In this document: one piece after another, positions 1-10,534 of the stretch
How positions within the stretch are numbered: the stretch's first letter is position 1
Layout: each line of letters begins with the position of its first letter
Made by a program: the position numbers and the translations under genes
Notes under the pieces: model-generated
What the model saw: the letters and a program-made list of their open reading frames with translations, nothing else
Database searches by the model: none
What the model was told of the DNA's origin: nothing
DNA from: Armigeres subalbatus
Lineage: Eukaryota > Arthropoda > Insecta > Diptera > Culicidae
Reading direction: 5' to 3'
NCBI RefSeq assembly: GCF_024139115.2
Contig: NC_085140.1
Span: 103,676,988 to 103,740,987, forward strand
DNA: 64,000 bases

Positions 1-76
1 GGCCATAGAGGCCGACCAGTCTAATGAGCGTTTTGTAGATGGTCAACTTCGTGCGGCGGCGAACTCTATTCGACAG
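1..76 (-). mobile_element. RTE-A 3' region fragment
   Basis: On the minus strand this matches the part of the RTE-A reverse transcriptase after the RTK.T motif (compare 58690-58760 on the plus strand): the GCGGCGAACTCTATTCG and GAGCGTTTTGTAGATGGTCA segments are shared. It is cut by the window edge and by the satellite that follows. Confidence 0.75.
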
Positions 77-99
77 GAGAGTCCAAAAGCATCTCCATG

Positions 100-660
100 A
101 CAAACCTTGAACTTTGATAATGAGTATTGAGTATTTGATATGGTTTCGAACATTTTGCAAATTGGTCACTTCCCCAAGACACCTGGAACCTACTACAGAG
201 TGGTCATGACAGCTGCTGGTTCTAAAATGCATTTAGAAGTATCACCTCGAAAAATCTTGAAGTTTGATACCCATATTGATATGGTTCTGAACGTTTTTCA
301 AATTGGCCACTTCCTCCGGGGCACCTGGAACCTACTACAGAGTGGTCAGAGAAACTGATCATCCTGAATATGCTTCCTGAAGCATCTTCATGAATAATCT
401 TGAAGTTTGATACCCATATTGATAGGGTTCTGAACGTTTTTCAAATTGGCCACTTCCCCCGGGGCACCTTGAACCTACTACAGAGTGGCCAGGGCAACTG
501 ATCGTCCTGAATATGCTTCCTGAAGCATCTCCATGAAAAATCTTGAAGTTTGATACCCATATTGATATGGTACCAGATTATATATACGTGATTGGAAGGA
601 TATACATAATTGACCATAGTATCCGGAACCAGGTTTACTGAAATGGCCATATCTCGGATG
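100..660. repeat. Tandem repeat, unit about 143 bp, four units
   Basis: The core GAAGTTTGATACCCATATTG recurs with AGTTTGA starts at about 111 (diverged), 261, 404 and 547, so the period is 150, 143 and 143. Each unit also carries TTTTCAAATTGGCCACTTCC and CCTGGAACCTACTACAGAG. The last unit changes into a different sequence with GGCCATATCTC. The short frames seen on both strands are by-products of the repeat. Confidence 0.85.
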
Positions 661-1020
661 TTTTTTAACGGATCTTAGCGCAACCGCCCGCCTTCAATTT
701 TCAATAAGATCTAGTTTCTAGGAAAAAAGTGTTTATCGATGTAACTTCAAACCACACAAAAATACGAGCGACAGAAAAAATGTGTTTTTGACATAGCCTC
801 CGAAAATCCGGAACATCTCCGGTGTCCGGTGACCAGTATCCGTGACCGTGCATGTTCCTAAATCTTGACTAAATTTGCCGTCGAATGCTTCCGGTTTTGT
901 CCAATTTCATCAATTTTTCAAAAAGTTATAAGGATTTGAATTTGGGCCAAATTTTGGCTATCTCAATCATTTTGCCTAACCCCTGTATTTCTGATTACGA
1001 GTATAGACCTTAAGGCCTGA
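661..1020. other. Unassigned AT-rich stretch
   Basis: No gene and no repeat with a partner in this window was recognised between the two satellite arrays. Confidence 0.5.
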
Positions 1021-2215
1021 CTTCGGGGATCATTTAGATGACCATACCCCTATGTTACGAACACAATTAATTCTTTGTACCACAAAAAGCATCTTCCATA
1101 TTTGAAACTGGCCAATAGATCTCTGAACACCAGTATACACCTTTAGGCCTGACTGTAGGGAATTATTGGATAACCATAACAGCTTATCATGAACGCATTC
1201 TATTCTATATACCACAAAGGGTATGCTCCATGTTTGAAACTGGATAATATATTTCTGGTTACGGGTATAGACCTTAAAACCTGACTTTAGGGAATTCTTG
1301 GATGACCATACCCATTTGTCATGAACGCATTTTATTCTGTGTACCACAAAGGGCATGTTCCATATTTGAAACTGGTCAATAGATCTCTGGTTGCGCGTGT
1401 AGACTTTAAGGCCTGACTTCATGGAATTCTTGGATGACCATACCCACCCTAGCAGCACACATGTTCCACCTATGTTACTGCAACTCATATGTGACAAGAT
1501 TCAGTCACAATCAAGTTGCTGCAACTATTTTTGCCTGACTTGTGCTACTCGGGCACATGTCATTAACGTATTCTATTCTATATATCACAAAGGGCATGTT
1601 CCATGTTTGAAACTGGTCCATATATTACAGATTACGGGTATAGACCGTAAGGCCTGACTTCGAGGATTCTTTGGATAACCATACCCATTTGTCATGAACG
1701 CATTTTATTCTGTGTACTACAAAGGGCATATTCCATGTTTGAAACTGGTCAATAGATCTCTGAACACCAGTGTAGACATTAAGACCTGATGACCATACCC
1801 ATTTGTTACGAACGCATTCTTTTCAGCATACCACAAAGGCTATGTTCCATGTTTGAAACTGGTTTAAGGATCTTTGGTTGCGCGTGTAGACCTGACTTTA
1901 GGGAATTCTTGGATAACCATACCCACTTGTCATGAACGCATTCTATTCTATATACCACAAAGGGTATGCTCCATGTTTGAAACTGGTCAATATATTTCTG
2001 ATTACGGGTATAGACCTTAAGGCCTGACTTTAGGGAATTCTTGGATGACCATACCCATTTGTCATTAACGCATTTAATTCTGTGTACCACAAAGGGCATA
2101 ATCTATATTTGAAACAGGTCAATAGATCTCTGGTTACGTGCGTAGACCTTAAGGCCTGACTTCAGGGATTTCTTAGATGATCATGTACATATGCCCTGAA
2201 CGTATTCTATACTAT
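1021..2215. repeat. Satellite array, unit 132 bp, about nine units
   Basis: The marker TTTGAAACTGG begins near 1101, 1233, 1365, 1606, 1738, 1852, 1976 and 2108. Spacings are 132, 132, 241 (132 plus a 109 bp insertion), 132, 114, 124 and 132. Each unit holds TTCTGTGTACCACAAAGGGC and TAGACCTTAAGGCCTGACTT. As 132 is a multiple of three, a minus-strand frame runs through several units (44-residue repeats), which does not by itself mean coding. Confidence 0.9.
1445..1552. mobile_element. 108 bp hairpin MITE, copy 1
   Basis: Starts CCCTAGCAGCACACATG and ends GACTTGTGCTACTCGGG; the two ends are imperfect inverted repeats and the whole element is one imperfect palindrome. It interrupts a 132 bp satellite unit: the unit containing it is 241 bases long. 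Flanks are CA and CA. A second copy is at 14129-14236 with TA and TA flanks. Confidence 0.8.
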
Positions 2216-2279
2216 GTACCTCTCTTTCTTACAATCAGATAAGGCACAGACAATATTGTCCAATATGTATAGTATTTGA

Positions 2280-2365
2280 AAATCGCGTAACTATGTGAAA
2301 ATCGTGTAATTTCAAGTAAATCGTGTAAAAATAATCGTGTAAAAAAAATCGTGTGAAGAAAGAAT
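2280..2365. repeat. Short tandem repeat of AATCGTGTAA motif
   Basis: Five imperfect copies of AAATCGTGTAA lie between about 2280 and 2365. No function is suggested. Confidence 0.6.
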
Positions 2366-2479
2366 TCAGTGTATTTTAAGAAGTTTTGGAAGCTGTGTGT
2401 TTTTAGGAATAAAATGCGCCACTAATAGATTCATATTTTTGCGGGTATTCTATATTTTCCAGAACTAGGTGGCCGCATA

Positions 2480-3422
2480 CCCGGGCAGAAGGTATGAACA
2501 AAATAACAAAACATGATATGGACTTGATTGATATAAGAGATAAAAGAACAGGCAACAATATCAAAAATTTGCACCGAAATATCTTTTAAACATCAAGATA
2601 TGCTATCGATAAGAACAAACTAATGGCACATGATATTGATCACTTCTTACAAATAGCATAACTTGATCTCCTCAAGATATTTCAGTGCAAACTATTGATA
2701 TTGTCGTCTGATCTTTTATCTCTTATATCAATCATGTCTATTAGAGTGATTCAAATTTAGACTTTTTTGCTCCCCTATGCTTAAACGATTGCAATTGCCA
2801 TTTTGTTAATCCTCCTAATTTTTTAGCGAATTTGGATGTAATTTGATTGTGCACACGTCATTTGATGTTTGCATGCAAATTACTGTGAAAATTGACCCTT
2901 ATGTGAAAGATCGTTCCGTGAGGTTGCCCATGAACTATTTAATGGTAATCAACACGTTGACTACATAGAATACTTCCTAAGCTGGAAGGAAGTTGTTGTT
3001 GCGAAGCGATTTGTTGTTTGAAAGTCAAGCTACAAAAGAAACAAAAATGCTCATTATTTTCTTAATATCTTTTCTTGCAAGTATCAAAACGTTTCGCAAT
3101 AAAGACGATCCGCTACCTTGTTAAATTTCCTATGTTGTCAATGTAATCATATATTTTTGGAGCTTAATGGGAAGAGTTGGAAACGGCTTTCCACAAAAGT
3201 TACTGTTTTCATAGTGATTTTCATACAACCTTCAAACTGTTCGTGCTCACTCAAATTACTTCCAAATTAGCTAAAAAGTTGGGAGGATCATTAAAATGGG
3301 AAATGCAATCATTTAAGCATCGGGGAGCCAAAAAATCAATATTTGAATCACTCTAATGTCCATATCTAATTTTGCTATCTTATCAACATTTGATATTATT
3401 TAGCTATTTTCGTCTACTCGGG
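2480..3422. mobile_element. Foldback MITE with TA flanks, hosting a hAT-type MITE
   Basis: The left end reads CCCGGGCAGA and the right end CTACTCGGG, flanked by TA at 2478-2479 and 3423-3424. The arms are long inverted repeats: TTGATATAAGAGATAAAAGA near 2530 pairs with its complement near 2713. Without the inner insertion (2742-3355) the element is about 320 bp. A TA duplication suggests the Tc1/mariner group. Confidence 0.7.
2742..3355. mobile_element. hAT-type MITE, 614 bp
   Basis: Termini are TAGAGTGATTCAAAT and its inverted copy at the right end; arms of about 85 bases pair (GCTCCCC.ATGCTTAAA.GATT in both). Target-site duplications ATGTCTAT (2734-2741) and ATGTCCAT (3356-3363) are 8 bp with one mismatch, the hAT size. 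No transposase frame is present. Confidence 0.85.
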
Positions 3423-3480
3423 TAGAGTACCCTTTATCGAATCGTTATGGTTCCATAAAATAAAAAGACTTTTCCTATTA

Positions 3481-3602
3481 CACTGACCCCATAATTATGG
3501 GTCACACACTAATATGAGTCATTTCCATTTAACCAACATGCAAAGTGCAACATGGAGTGATTATTTATTGTTACAAAGTGACTCATATATGTGGGGTCAG
3601 TG
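3481..3602. mobile_element. 122 bp MITE with TA flanks
   Basis: Begins CACTGACCCCA and ends TGGGGTCAGTG; TA precedes (3479-3480) and follows (3603-3604). Secondary pairing extends inward (ATATGAGTCA near 3512 with TGACTCATAT near 3579). Confidence 0.75.
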
Positions 3603-3642
3603 TATCTAGGGTTCTTTTTTCCTTCATGCTTATTTTGGCATG

Positions 3643-3812
3643 AATTCAATACCAAATTCTCAAAACGACTTGCCTGCTTTTGTAAACAAAGATTCAAACG
3701 TCCATTTGACGAATCTGGTAGCACTCCCACGCAAACCAACACCATCAACAGTCAAATCGACGTTTGAATCATTGTTTACAAAAGTCGTTTTGAAAATTTG
3801 GTATTGAATTGA
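3643..3812. mobile_element. Foldback MITE, family with GCTTTTGTAAACAAAGATTC, copy 1
   Basis: Arms AATTCAATACCAAATTCTCA and AAAATTTGGTATTGAATT are inverted, with GTAAACAAAGATTCAAACG inside each arm. A related copy lies at 10690-10915. Frames here are by-products. Confidence 0.75.
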
Positions 3813-4469
3813 AAATAGTTGTCCGCACCGAGAATAAGCGTAACAAAGAAAAATGTTATGAGAATAAAACCCCAACGAAAATTTAGGGTCTGGCAACATA
3901 ACTTCACGCAAGATGGTCTCGACATAAAACTAGCAAAAAACTACCACTTGGAGACAACTCAAATAAAACCTACCCAAAAGTTAAAAGATACTAAACATTG
4001 CGAACGCTTTGGTCTTAAAACAAAAGTTGAATCTGACCAATGTTAGCAGCTCTATGTTATGTGACCTCTATGCGAAATAAACGAAACATACAATTTCCAC
4101 TTTAGTGCTATTGCACTGCTGTGACAGTCGTAACGCAGAAATAAAAAAAAAACAATCATTGCGATCCCATCTTAGCTGTACCGGAGAGAAAGCAAAACTC
4201 TTTTCTTGAAATATAAATCCAAATAACGAGAATCTGCGGGAAGCAAAATGTAATTTAAAGTTTACCCGGCTTTTATGTTTTTTTCCTTTTTTGCGTAAGC
4301 CAGAGGAATATTCCTGGTGTGTTGCATTATAACGATCTAAATCATTTCATCAAAGGGACATTTTTCTCGCAACGCTAGCGGTTCCTGCAGTACTCTGCAT
4401 CTACTCTGGTATCTACGCTTAATTCTGGTTTAGAGCTTAGATGGAGTTTCATTATAAATAACATGATCC
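3813..4469. other. Unassigned stretch
   Basis: No repeat partner and no convincing gene was seen. A 75-codon frame at 3819-4046 starts in the foldback MITE edge and has no family resemblance. Confidence 0.4.
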
Positions 4470-4473
4470 TTAA

Positions 4474-4694
4474 GGTCACTCCTGACGGAATCCAAGTTTC
4501 AAAGTGCTCGCGTTTTCGGAGGCACACCACTCGATACGGAAGCAACGCACAACTGTCATTTTTAATATTTCACGCATGCTGCGACGCAGCATAGCTAAAT
4601 CAACAGAAATGACAGTTGTGCGCCGCCTCCGTATCGAGTGGTGTCCCCCCGAAAACGCGAGCACTTTGAAACTTGGATTCCGTCATGAGTGACC
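4474..4694. mobile_element. TTAA-flanked foldback MITE, 221 bp
   Basis: The element begins GGTCACTCCTGACGGAATCC and ends with its near-perfect complement, giving arms of about 90 bases. TTAA lies on both sides (4470-4473 and 4695-4698), the target of piggyBac-type transposases. The two mirror frames on opposite strands are produced by the palindrome. Confidence 0.8.
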
Positions 4695-4779
4695 TTAATC
4701 AATAACATTCGCAATTTTGTTGATTTCAGCTGGATCGGTGTAATGAATCGCCTGCTTTGAGCGGCACACTAGGAGTTAA

Positions 4780-4974
4780 CTTTCTGAAATCAGTATGGCG
4801 AAAGGCATCTAAGGCTCGATTTCTCAAAATTTAGCACCTTCATCGAAAAAATATTTGGTAGGCGTAGTAGCGGACACCTTCCTACATAACCGGTACCAAA
4901 TAGTTTTTCATGAAAACATCCTAGTTTTGAGAAAACCCGCGTTAGATGTCTTTCATCATACAAATTTCTGGCGG
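4780..4974. mobile_element. Second TTAA-flanked foldback MITE, 195 bp
   Basis: Arms GTATGGCGAAAGGCATCTAA and the complement of TTAGATGTCTTTCATCATAC pair imperfectly, as do TTTCTGAAAT and the complement of AATTTCTGG. TTAA is at 4776-4779 and 4975-4978. It is older and more diverged than its neighbour. Confidence 0.6.
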
Positions 4975-5315
4975 TTAACTCATGCTGGCTATTGGGGCAT
5001 ATACGATAGCGCCTGGATGTGGAAGCGGCGGGTAGAAAATCAGCCACTGCCAATAATTCATTGTTTATGCTATCATGTGTGCTTACAGCTGAAAAAAATC
5101 ACATAAATGAGTGACAAAGCAATTTGCACTCTAATTCTCTGAATTCAAGAAGCAGTAGCCTTAATTTTATTTTTTTATTCGAAAGAAAAAATACAAAGAA
5201 AGACTTTTGAGTCCACTCTTATTTTTTAAGCTTTATTTTTGTATTTTTTAAGTTTATTATAGAGCTTTGTTATAAAGAACCGAGAATTTCAGTTGAATAA
5301 GTGAAAATTTATCTT
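4975..5315. other. Unassigned stretch
   Basis: No gene recognised. It becomes AT-rich towards the Helitron-like repeat. Confidence 0.4.
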
Positions 5316-5571
5316 TATCTATATACATAAAAATGAATTTCTGTCTGTCTGACCCTTATAGACTCGGAAACTACTGAACCGATCGGCGTGAAAATTTGTA
5401 TGCAGAGGTTTTTAGGGCCGGGGAAGGTTCTTAAGATGGTTTAAGACCCCTCCCTTCTTTGGAGAGGGGAGCTCCCATACAAATGAACCAGCATTTTCTG
5501 CATAACTCGAGAATTAATCAGACAATAAATCAATTTTAGACGAAACAAAGTTCGTCGGGTCTGCTAGTAAT
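5316..5571 (+). mobile_element. Helitron-like non-autonomous repeat, copy 1
   Basis: Contains the insect interspersed block ATGAATTTCTGTCTGTCTG, ACTGAACCGATCGGCGTGA, CTCCCATACAAATGA and an end ACGAAACAAAGTTCGTCGGG..TCTGCTAGT. The CTAGT end and lack of TIRs fit a non-autonomous Helitron, but the class is my inference. Another copy is at 29968-30290. Confidence 0.6.
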
Positions 5572-7094
5572 AAATAAATGGTATTTTTTTACTGAATTCC
5601 CTTCGGGATCTACTTTTCCTCTTCCTTCCATGGAAATACAATTCAACATCATGTTACGGATAACCCGTAAAGTCTTTATATCGAAACTAAAAATGAAATT
5701 TGAAATTTCTCATAGTATTGCTTTATGGTCTCAAATACGCCGAATGCAGCTCTACAATTCTAACGGATCTTTGCTTCGATCCTGTATAATGATGTTTAAA
5801 TGAATACTCGTATTCAATTGAAAGAGTTAATTCAATTAGAGTCCCTCAGGCCAAACATACTTTACTTACATCGATCCGCAACCACTCGTTGTGCTTGTGT
5901 ACCTTTACAGTTCTGATCCCGAACGCCATGCATGTGCTGTACCCACATTGTTGCATGCTGCAGCCAGATGCAACAATCGTTGTAGTGTTCACTCGGAGCC
6001 AATTAGTCGGAAAACTCTTTATTGCCCAGAAGAGCCATGGACAAAGCAGATCGAAAGAACGAGCCCTCCAAAACATGTGGCTCCTAAACAAACGCACTGC
6101 AACGACGCAAAAACTGCCCATCGATGCAGGGATCTATATACCGTACGTGTAGGCTGTTGAGCAAATACCCAACGACTACGAAGCATTCCATTCACGCTCA
6201 CACTCGCTCCGAACCAATTTCATTCAATTGATGGCGTAAGGATGCGGAAATGGTATGCCATCAGCAGCAGCAGCGCCTAAATCGACTTGGGGTGGGGCGG
6301 AGGCGGTGGTCCTCTGTGCCGCCGGTGCAAAAGTCTTGCCAAGTAGACCTGTCTATGGATGTACCTAAATAGCTAAATACGTGTTCGACTGACTCTGGCA
6401 CTCTCTCTCTCTCACCATCGCACATCGACTTCGCCTTCTTCTACCTACTGACGATGTGGTATGGTGGTAAGTAGGAAAAACTGAATCTGAAACATCCAAA
6501 GGCCAAAAGTTAATGGCCTGTTTCAACCTACGTTCACAAGCAACAAACACTTCGGTGGCATTTGGCCTTTGATATTATTGTGTTTTGCATGTACTCAACA
6601 ACGCAAATTACGGAGATAGGGAAATACTTAGGGAAATTGAAACTCTTAGACTTTCAACTATCTATGAATCTAAAGTTTGAAATCTAATTAATTAGAATTT
6701 TCTGTGAATTTTGAAAAGTATTCCTTCCGTGAATCCTATTTCAATTCTATCAAAGCTAATTACCTATTTTCCGGGTATTGGTCCACCCGACTTGGACATT
6801 AATTTACAATGTTCGGAAAACTCAGATGTGAATATATACATTATGTGGAAGATTTTCATTTGACAAATGTATTTCACGCTAGAAAAGCACCAGCCTAGCG
6901 TACTGAGGGTCGTGGGTTCGAGTCCCATCGAAGGAAAGTGTATGCACATCCTATTTCAAGTTTCTTTGCAAATTTGAAACTTTTTACTGTAGATTTTCAA
7001 AAGAATCTTCGTTGAAGTTGGAAGTAATTTCTCATGGAAATTTGAAGGATTTTCGCGGCGACGAGAAAGAAACGAATTACTTGTACCCCCGCAT
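5572..7094. other. Mostly unassigned; one decayed tRNA-like site
   Basis: No gene is supported. Frames of 60-91 codons at 5846-6201 overlap on both strands and show no family. A TCAGCAGCAGCAGCG run is at 6259. At about 6888-6935 a tRNA-like box B with T-arm, GTGGGTTCGAGTCCCAT, is preceded by AGCCTAGCGTACTGAGGG, possibly a tRNA-derived SINE scrap. Confidence 0.4.
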
Positions 7095-7740
7095 GATTAT
7101 CTATAAGGCCACGTTGTGATCACCTAGCCAAGAAACGGAAAACCAAATCGACCTCCTTCTAATCGATGGTAAATTCTTTTCCGACATCATGAACGGACCT
7201 TTCGGACCGAAGGGTGAATATTGAATCCGATCTTTATTTCGTTGCAGCATGCATGCGCTCAAGACTCTCGGCGGTGAACAACACGAGTCGGAGTCGCTTG
7301 CGGCATGCTAAACATTGGGCGGCTACAAGACGGAAGACTAGTCCAAGAGTACTTGCAGCAATTGAAAGTGGCACTTCCAATGGAAGAGCAACTAGGCGCA
7401 GTTTCTCTTGAAAATGGCACGATCCGCTATTGGTAGCACCGCAACCGCTACATTAGGTTCGGTACCCCCGAGTGGTATGACGACGAATGTTAGCAGTTAT
7501 TGGAGGAGAAGAATGCAATAGGTATGGGCGAGATTAATGCAACAATGGATAAGGTCGAACGAGGCACGATACAAACAAGCGTGGAACAGGCAAAACTCGG
7601 AGGAAAAAGCGCCAGCAGGAAGATCGAAACCCCGAAGATACGGAGTAACTGTACCGCGCCAATAAGCTGGATTGTGGCAACTAGCTAAACGCCGCCTACA
7701 AGATACTCTTCCACATTTTATGCCGTTGACTAACACCTAT
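7095..7740 (+). pseudogene. Decayed RTE-A LINE fragment (endonuclease to RT linker)
   Basis: Reads in parallel with 56895-57480 of the full-length copy: AAGGCCAC.T.GA.ATCACCTA, CTTCTAATCGATGGTAAATTC, GGGCGGCTACAAGACGGAAGAC and AGGAAAAAGCGCCAGCAGGA are shared. Insertions, deletions and stops break every frame. It ends in a piece corresponding to AACGCCGCCTACAAGATACTC. Confidence 0.8.
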
Positions 7741-8264
7741 AGGTGATTTTTTTCATTCATTCGAAAGAACACCTTTTTCTGAGCTATAATATATTTTTTG
7801 TAATTCCTGATCATAATATCAGGTTTATAGTTCGTCTCGGCCTACTTTTCCATACCAACATAATGGGTGCTTTGATGAACATTAAGCAATTGGGTTGCAT
7901 AATATTCATTATAACACTCATTTGGATGTTATAATGAAAAATCAACATCAGAACAATAGTTACATGAATAAATTTTGCTGAATTAGCTTGGGTAAGTGTT
8001 CAAATAGTGTATTCTCTGCGTCGTGTAATAAATGAAATAGTTTGATGGACATAACATCAAAAGTTCCAAAGGCAAGTACATCTATCGCTTCACGGCTTAT
8101 CGAACTATGCAATGTGGCACGGGAACATGGAATTTGATTGTTATCTGCAGCAGCATAATTTATTGACAAGAATGATCATGTGGAGTAAATTAGACTGCAC
8201 AATTTTGGTACAGATTTATCAAATTAAAGTCTATTTTTTTAAATTTTTGCAGGAAATCTTATGT

Positions 8265-8318
8265 ATGTTGGACTCCGTAAAACACTCCGATTGAAGAGAG
8301 TTCGCCGTCGTACCTAAT
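8265..8318 (+). mobile_element. RTE-A scrap
   Basis: GGACTCCGTAAAACACTCCG and GAGTTCGCCGTCGTACC match the RTE-A region near 58660-58705. Confidence 0.65.
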
Positions 8319-8433
8319 TGTTGACCTAAAGGGCTTCACAAGAATTCACACTAACGGTGTTCGGGTCTTATTGATCCGGATTTCACCTAGCAATATCTCC
8401 GGCATTTCGCAGTTCTCAAAATCATCCTGCAGT

Positions 8434-8605
8434 TTAGACCTAAAGGGCCTATCACGACAAATACGCACAGTACTATACCAATAGCACCCCATTGCGTCCA
8501 TATAGGTTCTTAGAGGCCATGCGTATGATATACGATTTAGACATGTACAAATCGGACGTTTCAAGTTCTCCAAATCATACTGAAATTCAAACCCAAAGCA
8601 CAGAC
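8434..8605. repeat. Interspersed repeat of unknown class, copy 1
   Basis: Parallel to 10342-10500: both contain ACCTAAAGG/CCTAAAGGTT, AATACGC.C.GTAC, AGGTCTTTAGAGGCCA.GCG (or TTCTTAGAGGCCATGCG) and AAATCGGA.GTT.. with the tail AAATCAT. Diverged by roughly a quarter by eye. Confidence 0.6.
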
Positions 8606-8672
8606 AAACAAACGTAACAGCTTGGACATTTATCTGAAAAATCCATCGCCCAACTCCTCTACCACCATCTTG

Positions 8673-9780
8673 GGGTCTGTCCACAAATAACGTAACGCGT
8701 TTGGGGGGAGGGAGGAGGTCCAACTTGCGTTATGCTTTGTTACACTAAAAGGTGGGGAAGGGGGTGGGTACTACCAAATGTTACGCATAAAGCAAATGAA
8801 AACTTTGGCTTTTTGAATTTGAATTTGATTTTTTTTATGAATGATTGAATCGGTTACTGACATATCTTGATCTAGACGATGAATACGCTCACCTGCCCTT
8901 CCACGCATAATTGTCTCATATTAGCTCAGTAGTCACTTTTTATCTCACAGTTTTGATGTATATTTCTCAAAAATCCTTAAAGATACTGAACTTTGATCGA
9001 AAAATTATTGAAACTAGTATCAAGTCTGTTTGCATCATTGCTGAATTCCTGATGCGCATTTTCTCCTCCATTTCTGCATAATATGCTATTTCATGGGACG
9101 ACACTTATTGGAATTTTGTTTTCTGATTAGGAAGGCAACTTAAAGAGTTTTAATTCTAAGAAATTGAATTTTGATCTCTCCACTTTTACCACAAAATTAG
9201 GCATATGAGGAATATGTTGATCGTATTGGTCATTAACGGAATCAAGTAAATGGCGGGACCGATTTGCTTAAAAAATTCGAGACATATTTTTCGGCAGATC
9301 TGACTCGCTAAATTATTATAATTGTCACTCTTGGCTTTTCGAATACATTCCGTGATTTCCCAGGAAATGCTTATTTGAGCAGGAATTTCTAAAATCATGT
9401 ACGCACAACATTGGATTCCATAAAAAACCGAAATGTATTCCCGACAGACTGTTGATCTCCGCTACTTCTCTGGAACGGAATTTCTGTAGTGCCTCAATTA
9501 GCTCAAATAGCAATTAGCAGAATGGAATGAAATAAAAAATATTTCAATCCTAGAATTTTGATCATGTGTTTAGAAAAATTATTGTTATCTTAAACCTAAC
9601 AATGTTCAATACCAAAAATCCACAAGTTTCATATAAAAGAGAAAAAAACCTTCATATTTTTCAAAGTTACGCGTTATATGGGAGAGGGAGGGGGTACAAA
9701 AAGTGTTACTTTTTGTTAGGTGGGGGAGGGAGGGGGTAAAAAACTCCGATTTTTGCGTTACGTAATTTGTGAACAGACCC
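8673..9780. mobile_element. 1.1 kb TIR element, GGGTCTGT family
   Basis: Left end GGGTCTGTCCACAAATAACG and right end (complement) GGGTCTGTTCACAAATTACG are inverted, with G-rich subterminal tracts next to both. TTG precedes (8670-8672) and follows (9781-9783), a possible 3 bp duplication as in PIF/Harbinger. The inside has only frames of 60-76 codons and no transposase, so it is non-autonomous. Confidence 0.65.
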
Positions 9781-9852
9781 TTGCGAGCATGTTACACGAA
9801 ACAATGTTTCGTATGACATTGTCACCAAGAGGCGCTGGAGTGACATGTCATA

Positions 9853-10225
9853 CACTGAGAAAAATTTTATAGTAGAAACTACCATTTTAGGGGTAATATT
9901 GAGAACAGTACCGACGTTTTTCAACCGAAGTGCCAATCGTCTTAAAATAACTAAAATATGGTCTATCTTACTATAAAAATAGTATATTCAACTGAATACA
10001 TGGTTATGCTTACTGAAAATGTAGTAAAGTTGGGTAGTAAAATCAACTATTTTGTTTGGGTCTATGCTAAATAACAATTTTTGTGGTGAAATTGAAAATA
10101 ATATCAATCAGATTTACTACATTTATGGTAAAATTAAGCGATTTGTCCCTTCAGTTGAAAAACGTCGGTACTGTTCCTAATTTTACCATAAAATTGTAAT
10201 TTCTACTACAAAGTTTTTTTCAGTG
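9853..10225. mobile_element. Foldback MITE with TA flanks, 373 bp
   Basis: Begins CACTGAGAAAAATTTTATAG and ends in its imperfect complement; arms extend over ACAGTACCGACGTTTTTCAA near 9905 and TTGAAAAACGTCGGTACTGT near 10157. TA lies at 9851-9852 and 10226-10227. Confidence 0.8.
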
Positions 10226-10341
10226 TACTCGAAGGATTACGACGCTAGCGCCGCTAGTTGCGAAACGCGTAATCAATCAAATTCAAATTGATCGTTGAAG
10301 TCATGGTCGATGGTAATTTCTCTAGTGATACGTCTGTTTGT

Positions 10342-10500
10342 CTGTGCCTAAAGGTTCTACCACTTCAAATACGCTCGGTACAACACCAATAAAACCCAAA
10401 CAAGTCCACATAGGTCTTTAGAGGCCACGCGTATGATTAACGTTTTAGATGTGTCCAAATCGGATGTTCTAGATTCCAAATCATTAAGCAGTTCAAACCT
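10342..10500. repeat. Interspersed repeat of unknown class, copy 2
   Basis: Partner of 8434-8605; shares CATAGGTCTTTAGAGGCCA, CGCGTATGAT and CCAAATCGGA. The copy runs into a T-rich tract at 10502. Confidence 0.6.
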
Positions 10501-10534
10501 ATTTTTTTTGTTTTGTTTTTTGTTTATGTTGGGG

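Noticed and set aside
1021..2215. Regular repeat with constant spacing considered as a CRISPR array
   Set aside because: Units of 132 bp without spacers, eukaryotic context, no cas genes; it is a satellite.
4476..4692. Two nearly identical 62-codon proteins on opposite strands
   Set aside because: Mirror frames of a palindromic MITE.
5846..6201. Overlapping frames of 60-91 codons on both strands
   Set aside because: No family, no splice or start context that sets one apart; could be unique non-coding DNA.
6888..6935. Possible tRNA gene with perfect GGTTCGAGTCC box B
   Set aside because: No acceptor or anticodon stem can be formed around it; more likely a SINE scrap.
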